A DNA stretch of 64,000 bases, taken from assembly GCF_026262505.1 (NCBI RefSeq), contig NC_067208.1:5217962-5281961 (forward strand). Reading direction: 5' to 3'. Below the pieces are notes generated by a model that did not search any database, was not told where the DNA came from, and saw only the letters and a list, made by a program, of their open reading frames with translations. Source of the DNA: Trichomonas vaginalis G3. Lineage: Eukaryota; Parabasalia; Trichomonadida; Trichomonadidae. Positions 50,831 to 60,682 of this stretch are shown here, piece after piece (the first letter of the stretch is position 1; each line of letters starts with the position of its first letter). Made by a program: the position numbers and the translations under genes.

Positions 50831-51471
50831 GGTAGTCCTGGTGCAGGTGCTTCTCTTGGAGGGTTTGGTGGTATATAAGTTCCACCAGCTGGCACATATG
50901 TTCCATCTGCAGCATAGTGTCCTACCTGACTTTTCGTTTTTAAGAAAGCATTTACTAGGTCTGTTTTGGTCTGTTGTAACTCTTTTTCTTGACTTTCCAC
51001 AACAGTTGCTCTAACGGCGTCATAGGCACTTTGAACTGCCTGTCTCGTTGCTGCATCTGTTATTTTCGTCATATTTTGTGCTACTTCTCTTAACTCTTTG
51101 TCGAAACCTTCAGACTTCAGTTTCTTTCCAGATGAGAAGTCGTTCACTTGTTTCACCTTACTATGAAGAGCTTCGAAGGCGTTCTTAAAGTCAGCATTTG
51201 TTAAAGCTTCATTTGAACTGTCTTCATCCGCTTGTATTTTTGTCCTTATTGACCCTATAAGTTGGGCTGCTTTGGCGTTGGCTTGGGCATCTAACCAGTC
51301 ATTGTTAGCTTTTATATATTCTGCGCTTTTCATTGCCTTTTGCATGGCTGCGTCGTTATTTTTACTTTCTTGTGCTAAGTTTTCATACTGTACGGTTTGG
51401 TTTTGCAACTGTAAAAGTTTTTCTGCCTTTACATTTGCTTCAACTTCTTTTTTATACTCATCGCTATCCAT
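50806..51471 (-). CDS. Coiled-coil protein, 221 aa (Polinton part)
   Basis: Almost wholly helical and rich in Ala, Lys, Gln and Glu (EANVKAEKLLQLQNQTVQYE, NDWLDAQANAKAAQLIGSIR). It has a Pro/Gly-rich tail (GTYVPAGGTYIPPNPPREAP) that ends inside the 25-bp repeat array. Such proteins often form fibers or scaffolds in virions. No family is recognised. It is paired with the next coiled-coil gene on the same strand. Confidence 0.6.
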   Translation of the reverse strand: MDSDEYKKEVEANVKAEKLLQLQNQTVQYENLAQESKNNDAAMQKAMKSAEYIKANNDWLDAQANAKAAQLIGSIRTKIQADEDSSNEALTNADFKNAFEALHSKVKQVNDFSSGKKLKSEGFDKELREVAQNMTKITDAATRQAVQSAYDAVRATVVESQEKELQQTKTDLVNAFLKTKSQVGHYAADGTYVPAGGTYIPPNPPREAPAPGLPKTFTKKF

Positions 51472-51517
51472 ATATGTCTTCAGGGCTTTTTGTTTTATCT
51501 CTTCATCTTTCAGTACT

Positions 51518-52048
51518 TTATATTGAGTAGTATGGTTTTTTCAAATTTACAACATCTTGTTCCATTTTTGCTACTTCTGCTGCTTTTTCTGACACTTTTT
51601 TCGCATATTCCTCTGTACTTAGTTCTTTCAGTTGTTCTTCTTTCTTCTTTTTCTCTACGTTTAACTCATTGAGTTTCTTTGTGTGTCTGTCATATTCTAG
51701 TTTCTTTTCGTTTTCACTTATTTGCTTCTGTATGTCTATGTTTGACTTTTTGACATCTGTTATTTGATTTTTGAGTGAACTCAAATTCATTTGACTTTGA
51801 GGGTTATAGGCTGTTCCGTCTGCAGCTCCACCATAGCCTGCCATTTTCGCTAAAAGTGCCGCTCTTAAACCTCCACTCTGTGCACCAAGAACTCGGTTTA
51901 AAATCATAGGGTTGCTTGACATTTGTTGCAACATAGTGGGGTCATTCAGCATTTGTTGTTGCAACTGTTGTTGTGGTGTCAGTTTTACTATTGGATGTTT
52001 CAATGCTCTCTTCCTCTTACGTATATTCTTACGTAGCTTACGTGGCAT
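51518..52048 (-). CDS. Basic coiled-coil protein, 176 aa (Polinton part)
   Basis: A very basic start (PRKLRKNIRKRKRALKHPIV), a Gln/Met-rich linker (QQQLQQQMLNDPTMLQQM), then a long coiled coil (NEKKLEYDRHTKKLNELNVE). It may bind DNA near the right terminus, either as a terminal or core protein. No family is recognised. It is the last gene before the right inverted repeat. Confidence 0.55.
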   Translation of the reverse strand: MPRKLRKNIRKRKRALKHPIVKLTPQQQLQQQMLNDPTMLQQMSSNPMILNRVLGAQSGGLRAALLAKMAGYGGAADGTAYNPQSQMNLSSLKNQITDVKKSNIDIQKQISENEKKLEYDRHTKKLNELNVEKKKKEEQLKELSTEEYAKKVSEKAAEVAKMEQDVVNLKKPYYSI

Positions 52049-52182
52049 TTTAAGTGAAGTTAAAAAGCGGTTTTCGACAGATGTTTATATGACACTTTTT
52101 GTTCAGCTCAAAAAACTACTCGGTCAAAGTGTTGTCAGTTTTGTAAAATAACCATCCTATCTCATTCTATAAGGGGAAAAGT

Positions 52183-52413
52183 CTTCTCAAAGTATACTTC
52201 CTTGGAACGCCTGTAACTTTTCCTGTAGCGACGATAGACCCTTACTTGTCCGGACAAAGTTATACTATTTTGAGTGCTCTACCAAAAAAGTCAACGACGA
52301 CGACTCTCAAAAATTTTTTATGGGCTAGAGGGCACGAAGTGCCTGGAGGCCCATCCCAAGAAAAAAAAACTTCAGGGCTAGAGGGCGCAACGCGCCTGGA
52401 GGCCCCACTACCT
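52183..52413. repeat. Right terminal inverted repeat of the Polinton
   Basis: The 85-bp core (52183-52267) is the exact reverse complement of the left core. Outside it lie two GC-rich hairpin units, GGGCTAGAGGGCACGAAGTG and GGGCTAGAGGGCGCAACGCG with GCCTGGAGGCCC arms (52322-52352 and 52376-52405). The left tip has only one unit, so the ends differ by one tandem unit plus ~70 bp. A run of ~27 T follows the tip. Confidence 0.9.
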
Positions 52414-52534
52414 TTTCTTTTTTTTTTTTTTTTTTTTTTTTTTATTATATAATTAACATATTCATAATGTTTCACCCTTTCAAAAATATAATCCTCCTCC
52501 TCTCAAATAAACGTACATACGGGTGCACCCTTAA

Positions 52535-53440
52535 GTATATCAATAATGTTTTCTTAGTTTACATATTATTGATATTTGTATCATGCTGAAATGTGAGATC
52601 AATTCGATTGTATCATCGCTTATCTTGATGTGGTAAATTTTTGTCATTTCAACTATAAATGGAATAATTATAGGTTCAAAACGAACAGTGTAAATGTCGT
52701 CGAACATTTCAATGCATACGAATTTGAAATCAATATGTGTATCTTCTACAAGGTACTGATCAATGTATGATTTAAATTTTTAGAAAATTATCTCTGTTTT
52801 AGTTTAATAAAATAATATTGCGCGGTGAATTTGTATCTCAAAATTATGTAACTGTATCGGTAACAACTTCAAATGTCTTATTGACAAGATTTGTAAAAAA
52901 AAAATCAAAAATATACATGAGATCATATAAATGTGCTCTTCTCTTTATAACGTAAGAATTGATCAAAGATAACATGTGTACTACTGATTGATTTTGGAGG
53001 ATTGCTATGATTAGAGACGATTTGATTAAATAATTCAATGAAAAATGGACTATTTGATTCATCAATTAGGAGATTCGATTGTTTGTATTCGATTGCACTT
53101 CTGCATTTGGTGAATTAGTTGTATCGTAAATCAAGGAAAGTTAATCATCTGCTGTGATACTCTTAAAAAATTAAAAGAAACGAATTTTTTTTCTAAATAC
53201 AATTAATGGCATCAGATGATTAGATTACTTTTTTAGAAATCATCAATCAAATTTGGCATATTTTTGAAAGAATATCTAAAGACAAGACACCCAATAAGAG
53301 TTTTTGTGCATACGGTTCTCGGGCGCCTATGTCACATTCACAAAGGACTCCGTCTTTATTAGCAAACTCAGAAGAAATGTTTAACAAAAGAAAAATTATT
53401 TCATCAAGACTAATAAATGTTTTAAAAAAGCAAATCACAT
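52535..53440 (-). pseudogene. Decayed host gene of unknown family
   Basis: Several protein-like stretches lie on the minus strand in different frames: NISSEFANKDGVLCECDIGA near 53250-53440, SPFFIELFNQIVSNHSNPPK near 52930-53090, and FKSYIDQYLVEDTHIDFKFV near 52560-52790. Intervening stops and shifts show it is dead. The pattern resembles the N-terminal parts of trichomonad ankyrin/BTB-like families, but I cannot name it. It ends next to the TTAA border of the composite insertion. Confidence 0.4.
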
Positions 53441-54099
53441 CATTAACATATCAGTTTTAATTACAAAACTCAACGATACATAACAAATTTCTTCGAAATT
53501 TAAATTCTCATTAAAAAATTCTTTTGATACAAATTAAATAGCTACATATTCGATTTTCCCATTGATACGAACTTATTGTTTTCATTCAAGATTTACAAGA
53601 AATCAAATACTTATTTCACAACAACAAATATCTATTTTTACTCAAACACGAGCATGTATTTACTAATAAATTCATGTTTTTACATCATTACATTTGACAA
53701 TACTATCAAAACAACCCCAAAATCAAACTAATTTTCGATATTCTTTATTCAGACCAGAGAATTCATATAAATCATCGATTACTCAAATTTAAGTATTCAT
53801 TTAATGTAATAATTGTTAGATATTAGGCGTTTTATATAAAGATTCTCCCTATTTCAAATTTTCAAGCGAATTAAGTCGATATTTCATACATTTTATAATA
53901 TACAAATCATGTGTAAGTACAATAGCTTTAATTATTTACAATATTGATCATTTTATTACGAAATCCAAAAATTTAATCAGCAAAATCGATGTTTTTATAT
54001 AAGATTAGAATGATTTACATCATTGTTTCCATGCACTAGCTGTTAAAATGCTGATGACAGCTAAAAGAATCGCAATTTCATAACTTGAATATAAGATTC
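53441..54099. other. Intergenic, no gene seen
   Basis: AT-rich DNA without coding frames or clear repeats. Confidence 0.5.
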
Positions 54100-54160
54100 A
54101 AATGAATCGGCATTATTTGACATTTACATCATTGAAATGTCAAATAATGCCGATTCATTT
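54100..54160. repeat. Perfect 26-bp palindrome just upstream of a beta-helix gene
   Basis: Arms at 54100-54125 and 54135-54160 (AAATGAATCGGCATTATTTG...) are exact complements with a 9-bp loop. It ends two bases before the ATG at 54163. It could act as a hairpin terminator/attenuator, a regulator site or a transposon scar. Confidence 0.7.
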
Positions 54161-54162
54161 TT

Positions 54163-55224
54163 TTGATGAAAACAATGAAATTCAATCACGATTTTCAGAT
54201 AACAGTATCAAAACACACATCAACTATGAATAATTTACACTTTGATCAATCACCTGATGATGTTTGGGAACTCTTTTACAATACATCACATAATTCAAAA
54301 CCAATTCAAGGTACAAATGTTACCGCGAAATCAACAAAAAATGAATGCTTCTTATATAACTGTATATTCATCACCATTACAACTAAAAGTGCCATTTATT
54401 TTAATGTATCAAACAATAAATTTCTTAGCTCATATTGTTCATTTACTAATTGCAGCAGTAATACATATGGTGGATCTATCAACTTTAAATGTGATAGTTC
54501 CATTGTCCAATACCGAACATGTAGCTACAAATCAAAAACAAACGATCAAGGACATCATTCATATGCTTACTTAGATTCTAAATCAAATAATAAAAATTAT
54601 CTTTATGAAAGTTCTTTTTATGAATGCGGAAATTTAGAAAAATCTTTTACAAATTATCTTTATTATGGAAATATTGAAGTTAAATCAATCAACACAAGTT
54701 TCTGTAAAGCATTATATGGATCAGGAATACTTCTATATGTTCCAACAAGTCTAAGTAATGTAACATATTCATCATTTTGTAACACAACATCATATTATAT
54801 AATTTTAGAATTAGGTGTTGGTAACTATAGTTTTAATTTTTGTAATGTTTTGAATAATGAACACAAATATTCTAACCACAGAACATTCTATGGAGGTGAA
54901 TCAACTGTTCGTATTGAAAACTGTTCATTTCTTGGAAACACAGGACCAGGAGTAGAATTTTATCAATGGGTTTCTGGTTCAATTACAGTTAAAGATTCTT
55001 TCTGTGACAGAACAGATAAAACATATGGATCAGTTACAACAAATAATGTTCAAAATATATCTTCTATTCATAATCTTTCACACTTTTCATCATATCTGTG
55101 TGAAGCAGAGTTTCCTATTTTAGTTTTAATGATAAAGAAGAAAATTATCACATATGATGAAATTGTTTATCATTATTCATATCATTTCATTACTTCTCTT
55201 TGTATTTCTTTAGTAAATAAATAA
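54163..55224 (+). CDS. Beta-helix surface protein, copy 1
   Basis: 353 aa. Most of the protein is a right-handed parallel beta-helix of ~20-25-residue turns with N-C-S/T ladders: YNCIFITITTKSAIYFN, SYCSFTNCSSNTYGGSINF, YLYESSFYECGNLEK, IENCSFLGNTGPGVEFYQW. This is the style of POMP-like/pectate-lyase-fold surface proteins in trichomonads. The N terminus lacks a signal peptide (MMKTMKFNHDFQITVSK). The extreme C terminus is hydrophobic (YHYSYHFITSLCISLVNK), so anchorage is uncertain. A related frame without ATG at 60683-61684 is ~85% alike. The start may be secondary: homology begins only at SPDDVWELFY. Confidence 0.7.
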   Translation: MMKTMKFNHDFQITVSKHTSTMNNLHFDQSPDDVWELFYNTSHNSKPIQGTNVTAKSTKNECFLYNCIFITITTKSAIYFNVSNNKFLSSYCSFTNCSSNTYGGSINFKCDSSIVQYRTCSYKSKTNDQGHHSYAYLDSKSNNKNYLYESSFYECGNLEKSFTNYLYYGNIEVKSINTSFCKALYGSGILLYVPTSLSNVTYSSFCNTTSYYIILELGVGNYSFNFCNVLNNEHKYSNHRTFYGGESTVRIENCSFLGNTGPGVEFYQWVSGSITVKDSFCDRTDKTYGSVTTNNVQNISSIHNLSHFSSYLCEAEFPILVLMIKKKIITYDEIVYHYSYHFITSLCISLVNK

Positions 55225-55344
55225 AATGCATATTGTTCTTCCTATATCTCGATTTTTTGTTGCTGGTTTCAAGTAGAAATAATGGCTAAATGACTTGTTA
55301 TGTAGAAATATTTCTTATTTATTAAATTTATTCTTAGTACTTTA

Positions 55345-55870
55345 AGTCAGAGACACCGACGAACTAAAGAATTTACAAGATGGTCGGAACTCCTTCAAGA
55401 GGAATTGGGCAGAACAAGTTGAGAATACTGATGTGTCGCTTAGCCTCCTGTGTGACTTCATAGGTGAGCGAATCACCAATATCCTTATGATAATATGGAA
55501 TCGTGGACCCAGAGAGTTAAGCGCGGTCGTAGATAGAAAGAACTGGAAGTTCGTAAAACAATGAAGAGTTGAATAACATTTCAGCATTCCATTGGTATGG
55601 GAAGATGTTCTTCTCTCCACCAAATCGGACGGATGACCATCAGTGGATTGTTGTTCGAGCAGAAAAGCAGCCGTACTTGTGATCAATGATGATGCGGACG
55701 ATGATACGAAGACCTGATGTTAGGAAGAGGTGGCCGTTGTCGATAACAAGTGGAACAGCATAGATTGGAGTAACACATGAAAGCTTGCGCTGATTAAGAA
55801 CTTTGCAAACCCTTCGTTAAGCATTGGATCTGTATCGACTCCTATAAGTTTGCTATTATGCGAGAGGGCA
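55345..55870 (-). pseudogene. Uridine-kinase-like pseudogene, shortened copy
   Basis: Fragments of a P-loop uridine kinase/phosphoribulokinase-type protein: VTPIYAVPLVIDNGHLFLTS, FGGEKNIFPYQWNAEMLFNS, YELPVLSIYDRA and YEVTQEAKRHISILNLFCPI. Several stops and shifts interrupt it. The ATP-binding half present in the second copy (61970-62940) is missing here: the frame passes directly from a VCKVLNQ segment to VTPIY. It lies tail to tail with the beta-helix gene, as in copy 2. Confidence 0.7.
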
Positions 55871-56156
55871 TTCTGTATTATAAATAAAAACGCATGTGAA
55901 TTATTACAATATGTTCTAGCATGATTATTAAAAATATATTGAATAGATTATTAGCTAAAAACTTAAAATTAGAAGGAAATATGCAATTAATGAGCTATGA
56001 AATCCATATAAAGATATTACTTAATTAAAAATTCATTAGAAAATAAGAAGAGATTGAAATATTTTAATTTCAAAAAATTATTACAGAAAAATGATGGTTT
56101 ATTAGAGCAAACATTAAATATTGTATCAGTAACAATGATTTCAAGAGAAAATTATT

Positions 56157-56735
56157 CAAAATTTAGCAAGGATTATAACAATTATCTTCGCTTGTAGAGT
56201 AGATTTCACCATTAAAGTTTGCTGTTTCAACTGCTTTCTTAACTTCTTCTGCGAGTATATGTGTGAGAAATGTTGAATAATTTGTTCTTCTGGAGTTCCG
56301 CGATCTGAATTGTTCTCTTTGAGGAATTCAATGACATCGTTCTTAATCTTTTCATCTCTGTCTTCGCTTGATCGCATTGGAGGAGGGTGCTGTTTCAACA
56401 TGCTTTGGTGCTTGAGCGAAAGAGGAGTCTGGGGGTGTTCCTCTTGTTGTCTGTAAGTGTACGAACAATGAGTAAAGCATATGATAAGGAATTTGATCGA
56501 ATTCTGTTATGGGTTTGATTGTGAATGAAGATATTCCATCTTCAATAGCAGGTGTAATTCTTCCAACAACAAAAACGTATGTTCCATCTGGAATTGGCTC
56601 TGGATTATCATCTGAAATGAAATTCTTAACTTTGATACTGCCTGTACAATCATTCACCAAGTAATCAATGCTGATTGTGCTATCTTCATGGCTAATAATC
56701 TTTCCTACGATGGATACTTGTTTTCTTGATTTAAC
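56157..56735 (-). pseudogene. RPA2 (replication protein A middle subunit) pseudogene
   Basis: RPA2 is the ~30-kDa subunit of the single-strand-DNA-binding complex. The OB-fold is clear: KQVSIVGKIISHEDSTISID, CTGSIKVKNFI, PDGTYVFVVGRITP, FTIKPITEFDQIPYHMLYSL. It is followed by the linker and the winged-helix end (VIEFLKENNSDRGTPEEQII, QHFSHIYSQ). Frameshifts near 56365-56400 and 56225 interrupt the frame, and the N-terminal ~40 residues of a normal protein are not present. Homology starts at SRKQVSI, where a repeated flank begins (56736). It is a dead, truncated host gene copy. Confidence 0.75.
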
Positions 56736-57345
56736 CTTGAACAAGATGTTTAAGTATATCTGCAGAAATGTATGATTATAAAAAAGTTGTGTTCTTACGG
56801 AGATTCTGAATGAAAAAAAAACTAATTGTTCTGTTATTGGATCATATGAAAGAGGAAAAAAGAATGTTCTAAATTTAATGTTAAACATGTATTAGAATTT
56901 GTTGTAAATTATGTATTTTTTGGTGAGATCTAGAAGAAATAATTACATTTGTTGAATTTTCGTATTCTAAAATGAGTTTAAGAGATAGTTTCAGAGAAAG
57001 ATTTGTAATTGATGGTGAATAGTTACATCAAATGAATATACAAAGAGATATAAAGTTGTTGGGTGTTAATTTATGAAAAGTTATGAAATATTGGTATCTA
57101 TTTCAAGTAACTTGTAAGAAATCATAATGTTTGTATAATACTAATGGTGTTAGATATGTTAAAACACAATCAAAGTATCTTGTTCTTGCAAGATATGATA
57201 ATTATGAATCTAATTCATAGTGATACTATGTACTCGATGTATTCTTTTATAAGTTATTTCTTCAATTGATTTTTGATAATATTCAAATGCTGATGGTAAT
57301 CGTCGTTCTATTTATAATTGATGAGCAATAATTAATGATTCACGT
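56736..57345. repeat. Duplicated flank, copy 1
   Basis: Almost the same sequence as 63424-64000 (over 90% by eye), starting at TTAACCTTGAACAAGATG. No gene is seen. It is part of the block duplicated at 60683-64000. Confidence 0.85.
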
Positions 57346-57499
57346 CGCTCTTCTTGAAGCTTCTAATTTGTCATAAACTTGGCTGCTTGACAATCAAAAA
57401 CAATAACAGGGGTGAGGCCAAATTTTTAAACAGCCATGATACGACTCATTAAAAATATTGACAAGGGAAGTAACTTTCTGAAGTTTACATTTCTTTTAA
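57346..57499. other. Left flank of the TTAA element
   Basis: Unique AT-rich DNA ending at the TTAA target (57496-57499). No gene is seen. Confidence 0.5.
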
Positions 57500-58039
57500 G
57501 GGTGTACTCCGACCCATTCAATTTTAGGGCACATACACTGCCTCCCCCTGAATTAAATATTTGATATTAAGAAATGATAATATGATATATTTATAGAATG
57601 ATATGAGGTCTATTAAATAAAAGAGAATTGCAATTAATTATCACTTAAAATTTTGAAATATTTTATTGTTTTTAGAAGTATAATTAAGATCTCATTATAA
57701 CTCCATATTGAAAGCTTGGAATGGAGAAAACTCTTCGTGGTGCTATAGAATATATAGTTATATATATGTACCCAAGTCCATGTCTCAATATTTCAAGTAT
57801 TTGAGATACTTATGTTTGTTGCAAGCACTCCTAAAATTGCTGGAATTTATATGAAAAATAGTAAATGTAACATATCTTTTTTTCCTCAAGAGGCAGTGAC
57901 ATTGCTCAACGAGAAATAGATACATATACCTATAATACATACTACCACGAAGAGCTTTGTTTCCTAAAATTCCAAATTTTTGAGAAAAATCAAATTTTGT
58001 AAAAAAATACTAAAAACTTAACTTCATTTCGAGCTAAAC

Positions 58040-59615
58040 TACGGATGTAATTTTCCCAACGATAGGTGTCTCTGAGAAATTGCTAGGTGTCATCATAGTG
58101 TCTTGACTTCAAAATTTTTATTTTCAAATTTATTTTGCGCATTTTTCAAAGAAAAATTATATCAAAACTCAACAATTAAAACGGGTAAAATCTAGTATAA
58201 TATGTAAAGGTTCTATATAATTAAAATAAAAGAGATTTTATTTTTTCAAAGGTGTCTGTCAAACCACAAGACACCATTCAAAATTTGAATGTGTCTGACG
58301 GTTACATAAGACACCATCAAAAACAACGATAGGTCAGACACTATTGAATTTTACCCATTTTCATATATTTTTACCCTCTAAAAATTTATTTTGCTATGCT
58401 ATCTTGATATTATGCTATACGTCAAATGATATTATATGTTTATATAAAGTATATATCATTGTACTGCATTTGCCTACTTCTATAAGCATATAACATCATT
58501 TGCCGCATACATTATCCTGCATCATTATGATCTCTCCACTTGGCCATCATATGAATTCTACAATCCAGGACTGCAGTACTTATGATATTCTAACTTAGAA
58601 TTCTTAAGTCTTGCACTTCTGGATTGTATCTTCTCGAATACGCTTTCTGATTTCCATCCGAATCAATTGATTAGTAGATGTAATCCAGTTCTTTAGTCTA
58701 CAGGAAGTCAGTGCTTAGTGAGACTACTTGAATAGAACAGTATTAATCCGAAGTCTCTCATTCAATGAGAGGCTTCGTATTAATACTGCTCTAAAAGCGT
58801 TGTAAAAGTACTCTCTGGTCATCGGAACGTCAGCAATCATAAATTAAGAAAAAACTCAACAAGATGTTTCACTAAATAGTGAAACTCTTGCAGAGTTATC
58901 CTAATTAGGGTTTGACGTATCATTCTTTACTCACCAAAGAGTTGTTTTCAAGTATTTACTATATTATGAACAGATTTCTTTCGAAGACTCTCATTTAATT
59001 GGGGTCTTCGAAAGAAATCTGTTCATAATTAATGTATTTATGCTTTTTATGAATAAGATATTCCTTAATTAATGCAAACTCCTTTGAGTTACCTTATTGA
59101 TTGAGATAGACCCAAAGAACTTTGCATTAATGTTGGGTTCTTGTAATCACCTCTAAAACAATGTATTTGAGCGGTATTTAGCTTCTCAAAAGGTACTATG
59201 AAGAGAAATTCATAGTACTTTAGGGTAGCTAATACCGTTCCCCCCAATTTATCGTTGGATTCTGTATATAAGTCGAAAAGAGCAAAGTTCTTTCTGAGGA
59301 TCAGCTTATAAAAGATTAATCTTCAGGAAGAACTTTGCTCTAGTGTAATTGATATGCAATCTCTGACAAAATATGGATCAGAGAGTTCTTTAAAGAGCGT
59401 TTATAATGAAGTTCTCATTTTGGATAGGATCAAATTAAGAATCCAAAAGAGAACTTCATTATAAAATGAAGATTTGTAGATCCTATACCAAAAATGGTTA
59501 GGATTGTGAATGTCAGCATGTGAGCTCGGCAAACGCCGAGCAAATTGATTAAACGTACATTTCTAACGTACAAAAAAAAAGGTCAAGACACCAAGTGTCT
59601 TGAGAACCTTATTTT
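58040..59615. other. Hairpin array, candidate large structured RNA
   Basis: At least ten hairpins with few bases between them. Strong ones: 58738-58788 (CAGTATTAAT arms), 58967-59027 (TATGAACAGATTTCTTTCG arms), 59170-59236 (nested GGTACTATGAA arms), 59280-59340 (GAGCAAAGTTCTTTCTGA), 59399-59464 (TTTATAATGAAGTTCTC), 59521-59541 (GCTCGGC), 59578-59610 (CAAGACAC). Weaker: 58560-58627, 58856-58895, 59064-59130, 59359-59384, 59480-59504. Upstream, GGTGTCT/AGACACC pairs occur at 58250-58315. Two stem families are visible: one with inner CTCTCATT/AATGAGAG beside CGAAG/CTTCG, one with GTTCTTT/AAAGAAC. Strand and transcription are unknown. Confidence 0.6.
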
Positions 59616-60666
59616 TTGTGGAATCCGACATCCATAAGCTAAACGGAAAAAATTTGGAAAGTGATTCTCTCAGAGTAGATTCCTTATTTGGTATATATAT
59701 AATCTACCGTTAAAGAATTGTTGCAATGTTCATATAGCAAGAGTTCTATGAATCTGACACTGACTCCGGTCGAATTCAATGAGTTCTATCAAAAATTGAA
59801 AACTTTACAAATTCACTTTTTTAATCTAATGTGAAGAAAAAACAACAAAAACAAGATAAATATACAACATAACATAGCGCGCTAATAATATATTGTTTCT
59901 GCAATGACAAAGAAGCTACATTCTAAAACGCATGGCTCTATTTCTTAAAACCATGTACTTCATCGAAAACAACAAATTCTTCAAAAGTCTAATAAAAAAT
60001 ATAACATGTATTAGATTGTTTTGCTGATACAACTATTTTGAACCAAATTCAAGTTGATAAAAATATTGAATTTTCTTTTTTTGCAGAGTTGCACACTAAA
60101 TACCTAATAACTCGAAAACGCATTAAAATTACTACTGAATGCACACAAAAAGTCCAACGTGTAATTTCTACGATAGAATTTGGAAAATTAAACTTCGAAC
60201 TCTATGGTTGAAACGAAGCTACTTGTCAATACTTCTGATAGTTGCTAGCATATTGAAGAAGCAAATAAATACAGAATTTCAATATAATTCTAAATGTAAT
60301 AAAATGAGCGTATCATAATACGTATAGAAAGATTTTGTTATATGAGAATTAACTACAACTAGTACATAAATGAATACATTCTATTATTTATTAAATAATC
60401 ATGAGGGATTTGAAAAAATAATATTGATTTCTGTTGAAATTTGTGTAATCTATGGTATAATAATTTTTATCCTGCAGTAAATATATTTTGAAGGTTGGTA
60501 AGCTTGCTTTTAGAAAATGATTGCATCAATAAATGATCAATTAAAAACTTTGCCTTAAATCCGACTAGCATGGTCCAATTACTTAATATAATAGTATCCT
60601 AAATTTTGGGCGCTGATACAGCTTTATAAGGTGCTCTAGCGAGACAAACTGTCCCCATTTTTTGAC
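59616..60666. other. Non-coding right part of the TTAA element
   Basis: AT-rich sequence with no frame, no strong hairpins and no recognised repeats up to the right terminal repeat. Confidence 0.5.
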
Positions 60667-60682
60667 CGGAGTACACCCTTAA

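Larger units (their letters stand above)
27857..52413. mobile_element. Polinton/Maverick-class virus-like element, fossil, ~24.6 kb
   Basis: The element is bounded by terminal inverted repeats whose inner 85 bp are identical (27912-27996 and 52183-52267). Its parts are a methyltransferase, fiber/collar region, integrase, two KilA-N genes, an MSV199-like gene, packaging ATPase, SF3 helicase region, minor and major capsid candidates and many small genes. Capsid plus packaging ATPase plus rve-type integrase inside inverted repeats defines the class. I recognise no protein-primed DNA polymerase and no adenovirus-type protease, so it resembles Polinton-like viruses with a helicase more than canonical Mavericks. 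Identical inner repeats imply a young insertion. It looks broken, with about six interruptions, while several core genes remain whole. I could not identify a target duplication at the tips. Confidence 0.9.
27280..52530. mobile_element. TTAA-flanked small transposon apparently hosting the Polinton
   Basis: Short inverted ends GGGTGCAC(A/C)CG lie at 27280-27290 and 52520-52530, each bordered by TTAA (27276-27279 and 52531-52534). The element at 57500-60678 has the same style (TTAA, then GGGTGTACTCCG), which supports a real family. Subtracting the Polinton leaves ~580 bp on the left and ~115 bp on the right, non-coding, as expected for a MITE. TTAA targets are used by piggyBac, Kolobok and Sola3 elements; which one is unknown. 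The match is short, so coincidence is possible. Confidence 0.5.
57500..60678. mobile_element. 3.18-kb non-autonomous TTAA-type DNA transposon
   Basis: Perfect 12-bp inverted ends GGGTGTACTCCG at 57500-57511 and 60667-60678 are each flanked by TTAA (57496-57499, 60679-60682). TTAA duplications are made by piggyBac, Kolobok and Sola3 transposons. There is no transposase and no frame of note, so the element depends on a partner. Its centre (58040-59615) is a dense hairpin array. It sits at the 5' edge of the beta-helix copy at 60683. Its ends resemble those of the element around the Polinton. Confidence 0.85.

Noticed and set aside
52418-52443. Poly-T run as a LINE/SINE tail
   Set aside because: It lies directly outside the Polinton tip, with no adjoining retroelement sequence or target duplication.
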